Assembly (NCBI GenBank): GCA_963693085.1
Contig: OY856412.1
Span: forward strand, 1,125,939,244 to 1,126,003,243
Direction of reading: 5' to 3'
Length of the DNA: 64,000 bases
Origin: Alisma plantago-aquatica
Lineage: Eukaryota; Streptophyta; Magnoliopsida; Alismatales; Alismataceae
Position numbers and translations under genes: made by a program. Of this stretch, positions 60,904 to 64,000 are shown piece after piece (within the stretch, counting starts at the first letter, position 1; every line of letters starts with the position of its first letter). Below the pieces are notes generated by a model, which was given only the letters and a program-made list of their open reading frames with translations, was not told the origin of the DNA and did no database searches.

Positions 60904-62690
60904 TGATAACACCAAATTTTGTGATGTTTTTGACCCTTATTTTGTTATCAAAACTGCCCTTTTTAACTGTTTTCCTCTCCTTTTATATGTACTTTTGCAA
61001 TAATTGGCCAAACGACGCTCTTAATTCAATATTTCCGTATTTTGCAGTGTTTTCCTCAAATGTTGACCCATTTATCGTCAATAAGGCCGTCCCGGCCCAC
61101 AAGCAAGTTCCACCTGCATCGGCCCTCCAGATGGCCGATAAGATCACTACCCGACAGGGTAAGCGCAACGCACCGACGCGCGACATGAGGATGCCATACG
61201 AGAAGGAACTAGTGGGCGATACGTCTTTTACCCGATAGGGAGCTGAGCTCGCCACGACAACAAAGCTTGTCGCGTGACACAGCCACCCACCGGTGGGCGT
61301 CGCTCGTCACGTGACCGACAGCCGACATCCTTGTGCCGGGCGATACCGATATCGGCCGTCCACCGACAACAAATATAAGGGGGACACGTGGCGCTGTGAG
61401 CACCATAACTTCCCCCAACCGCTGCCTATAAATAGCAGCTACAGGAATCCGAAAAGATAGGTCAGAACTCTATGCAAGTCACCTTAGGAAAACTACAAGG
61501 AGCGAGTGTATCGTGCCCCAGTGCTGTGCCCGGCGATCCTAGGTGAGCTCTTCCCCATCCCGAGAGGGAGGGAATGGTTCACTTAGGACCGTCCCGGGCG
61601 TCACTGCAGGCCGATATCGGCCGAAGAGGATAAGCGACATAAGTGCCCGACTTTAGATGCATCGCTCCAAGCCCGACATGATACTGAACCCGATACGCCT
61701 CCCCCGTCACGACGTGCCGCTCGAGAGGGTGCCGCCTGACATGAGCGTATCGACCAGGGTCCTTGAACGATGCAATTAGCCCGTCACAGTGTGTTTCCTG
61801 AGAGGGTGTACCGCCTGACACGGTTGTATCAGGCTGGGCTCCTGCCCGGTATCGGGCTGGAGGGTCTGCTAAAGTCTGTCGTCCTTCTATATCAAGAAGG
61901 TGATATCTATCTTTATTTCTGTCATTTAATTCTTTTACTTTTGCATTGTAATCAACCCTTTTATATGTTAATAGAAATAGATGAGTTTAATTATCTACTG
62001 CTGTATGTTTGGTACCCTTGTTGGATGATCGCTATGTTTAATATCTGAGCTCTAGCTTGCACGTTGGATCACATTTCGATTAGCTACCAAATCGTTTTTT
62101 CCCGTCACAACAGCCTTGAGAGAGGTGTTGTGGCTCTAGTGTTTGGTCCAATTCTGGAGTACGAGAGTGCCCAAAATCAGAGTTGCTTCAGTAACATTTC
62201 ACCCTAACTTAAAGTCCAGCAACCTCTAGAGTGGTGTTGATGATTGGTTAGAGGTACCTGCTCTGAGAGGAGGGGTACAGGATGTTCCTGCTGCCGCTTG
62301 TTTTACCGAAGTTTTCTCCTTCATACCTTGCATTAGCTTTAGTATTATCTCTCTATTTTTGTTGCATGAAAACCCCAAAAAACTGCTAAATGCTTAAAAA
62401 TCTAAGTTTTCCTTGTAACTCCAGTTGGAGATAGGGTTTTCTCTTATTTTATCGTTCTTGTTCTGTTGTTCCCTTTTGGGAATTTTATCATCTCTTATCC
62501 TAGCTGGAGTGTAGCGTGTCAATTCTGAGTTCTCAACACTACCACCCTTGTCCCTGTGTTCGACCCCGTCTATCTACTTCGACCCCGTAAACAAAGTTGC
62601 GGGGGCCTAGAAGGTTTCGGGTTATAAATGTAAAAGATCGACTACCTCAAATCCGCCTCCAATTTTAGGATGCGCGATTTAGGCCGGTCA
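60904..62690 (+). repeat. Tat-type element 2, 5' LTR
   Basis: 1,787 bp, TGATAACACC to GGCCGGTCA. Promoter layout as in element 1: CACGTG at 61308-61313 and 61385-61390, TATA box CTATAAATAG at 61426-61435, then CCGATATCGG-type palindromes and GTCGGGC-like repeats at about 61600-61860. Confidence 0.85.
61385..61435 (+). promoter_or_regulatory. Tat LTR promoter: G-box and TATA box
   Basis: GACACGTGGCGC carries a G-box/ABRE core and sits about 36 bp upstream of CTATAAATAG. Both motifs are intact here and in 14880-14930; the third LTR copy has lost the proximal G-box. Confidence 0.65.
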
Positions 62691-62696
62691 ACTTTT

Positions 62697-62714
62697 TGGC
62701 GCCGTTGTCGGGGA
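62697..62714 (+). other. Primer-binding site for tRNA-Asp, one mismatch
   Basis: TGGCGCCGTTGTCGGGGA, six bases after the LTR. It differs from the tRNA-Asp complement at one base (T for C). Confidence 0.88.
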
Positions 62715-62938
62715 CAAGGCAAAACGGCACTGTTGACGAATCTGAATCCACTAACTACACTCCAGTGCCTCAACCTTATAAATGAGCTTGACAACACTCT
62801 TTTCTTTCCTTTGGAATTTATTAATTATTCTTTGCCTGAAATAAATAATTCGATTTTCTGACTTGAATCTTTTTTCGTGCTATTTCAGGTACTCAAAAGA
62901 AAGGCCTACTATTCAACTGAGCACCTACGCTACCTAGC

Positions 62939-64000
62939 ATGCCGCCTCGCATTGAACAACCTCTTTCAGAGGGCGAACGTCAAAGGAGGGCTAGACATAA
63001 CTCCCCTCCACCTGAAGAAAATGAACGCTATGACGACCGTGATCAACAGGAAGATCAAGAGGGAGAGCAGTCTGAGGACGACCAACACTGAGATAGACGT
63101 CGTCACCATCGAAGGCATAGAAGAAATCACGACCAAGAACGACGCCGAGAAGACAACAATAGTGAAGATTCAGATGAAGAGGAGAGAACTCTGAGGGAGT
63201 TAGCATCTACGAAGGCTGACAATTCCTGGTGTCCTGTCATTGTCCCGCATTTCCACACCGCAAACTTTGAGCTCAAGCCATATGTGATCTCTATGATCCA
63301 AAATAAAAGCTTTAGGGGGAATTCAAAGAATGGCAACCCTTACCACCACCTAGATGCCTTCAAAAACATCTGCGACACCATAAAAATGTGGGGGGTTCCC
63401 CAAGAAGTCATCTACTGCAAGGGCTTCATATTCTCCTTGGAAGACAAGGCTCTGTCATGGTACCTTGGGTTGCCCCACCAATCTCTTAATGGATGGGGAG
63501 CACCGGATGATGCATTCGTGAACAAATTCTATCCCACTGAGAGGACTGTGAGGAACAGACAGAGGATAACCTCTTTTTTGCAGAAGCCCAATGAAAACCT
63601 CCACGATGCCTGGGAAAGATACCAAGAATACTAGAGGGACTGCCCTCACCATAACTACAAGAAGGGTTTCCTAGTCACTACCATCTATAATGGTCTAACT
63701 CTCAATGAAAGGGTGTCACTGAATGCGGTAGTGGGAAGTGACTTCCTAGGGAAAAAGCCAAGCAAGTCTGAAAGGATCATCAAAAACATGGCCGAGCTGC
63801 AAGCTGGCGCTGAGTATGATAGATCTGACAGAGGGCAGACAAAGAAGGTCAGTGAAGGGCCCTCTCTTGAATCCAAGGCTTTGGAGTCTATAACTTCTCA
63901 GATACAGAGGATCGCGACTGATGTGAAGCAGCTCAAGGAGTCTGGTGGTAAGGGGAAGAAACCAGTTGAAAAGGTAATGAAGTGTGTAACCTGCAGAGAA
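62939..64000 (+). pseudogene. Tat-type element 2 gag (broken, partial)
   Basis: ATG 62939 (MPPRIEQPLSEGERQRRAR). The N-terminus is acidic/Arg-His-rich, interrupted by TGA at 63089. The core begins SFRGNSKNGNPYHHLDAF (63308) and runs through WYLGLPHQSLNGW and FVNKFYPTERT to TAG at 63632, then continues in frame (RDCPHHNYKKGFL ... SQIQRIATDVKQLKES). The window ends inside the zinc knuckle (CVTCRE). Only two nonsense codons and no frameshift are seen, so it is better kept than the gag of element 1. Confidence 0.87.

Larger units (their letters stand above)
60904..64000 (+). mobile_element. Tat-type element 2, 5' part, running off the right edge
   Basis: Plus orientation: LTR 60904-62690, primer site, leader, gag. 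It is the same family as the element at 13589-24372 but clearly more diverged from it than that element's LTRs are from each other. It inserted into the copia 3 LTR; GTCTG at 60899-60903 is the left candidate for a target duplication. Whether pol or the Ulp1-like ORF follows gag is outside the window. Confidence 0.85.

Overview
The window is a gene-poor, repeat-dense stretch of a flowering-plant nuclear genome. Everything recognisable is a plant transposable element: an L1-type LINE ORF1, a Tekay/Del-type chromovirus, Tat-type Ty3/gypsy elements primed by tRNA-Asp, several other Ty3/gypsy LTRs and one Ty1/copia family in three copies. I see no ordinary host gene, tRNA, rRNA or CRISPR. Most coding sequence is broken by nonsense codons and frameshifts, so this reads as an old nested-retrotransposon block. 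The species cannot be named from the sequence.

Layout. 1-1586 is a minus-strand LINE ORF1 running off the left edge, with undefined flank to 2698. 2699-30172 is a plus-strand chromovirus in an LTR-internal-LTR-internal arrangement: LTR A 2699-7546, a full but broken gag-pol-chromodomain 7547-12378, LTR B 12379-27945, and a second internal region that stops inside RT at about 30172. LTR B is split by a complete minus-strand Tat-type element (13589-24372) flanked by the 5-bp target duplication GTTAT. At about 30172 the chromovirus RT abuts a copia RT (copia 1, LTR 31785-33898). 33899-35590 and 47954-49685 look like two halves of one minus-strand locus coding a plant-transposon-protein-like ORF. 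They are separated by a gypsy LTR (35591-39022) and a large ORF-less minus-strand LTR element (39091-47953). That locus is also hit by copia 2 (49686-58119, minus, duplication TGATA). The right end holds the start of another chromovirus-like LTR (58817), a copia 3 LTR (59049-60903, minus), and in it a plus-strand second Tat-type element (60904 to the edge) with its LTR, primer site and gag.

Most notable is the Tat-type element at 13589-24372. It has both LTRs, a tRNA-Asp primer site, a polypurine tract and gag, but no protease, RT, RNase H or integrase. In place of pol is one ~1,330-codon reading frame with a plant-transposon-protein-like region, a coiled coil, an acidic/serine linker, and what I read as two tandem Ulp1 (C48)-like peptidase folds whose catalytic positions are largely replaced. 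Its 585-codon C-terminal part has no lesion, while gag and the N-terminal half are broken.

A second theme is the LTRs. The chromovirus LTR carries an array of an AAACGGTCT/AGACCGTTT palindrome plus a telobox-like array. The copia LTR carries an AACCGATCGGTT-like array just upstream of its TATA box. The Tat LTR carries CCGATATCGG palindromes and G-boxes near its TATA box.
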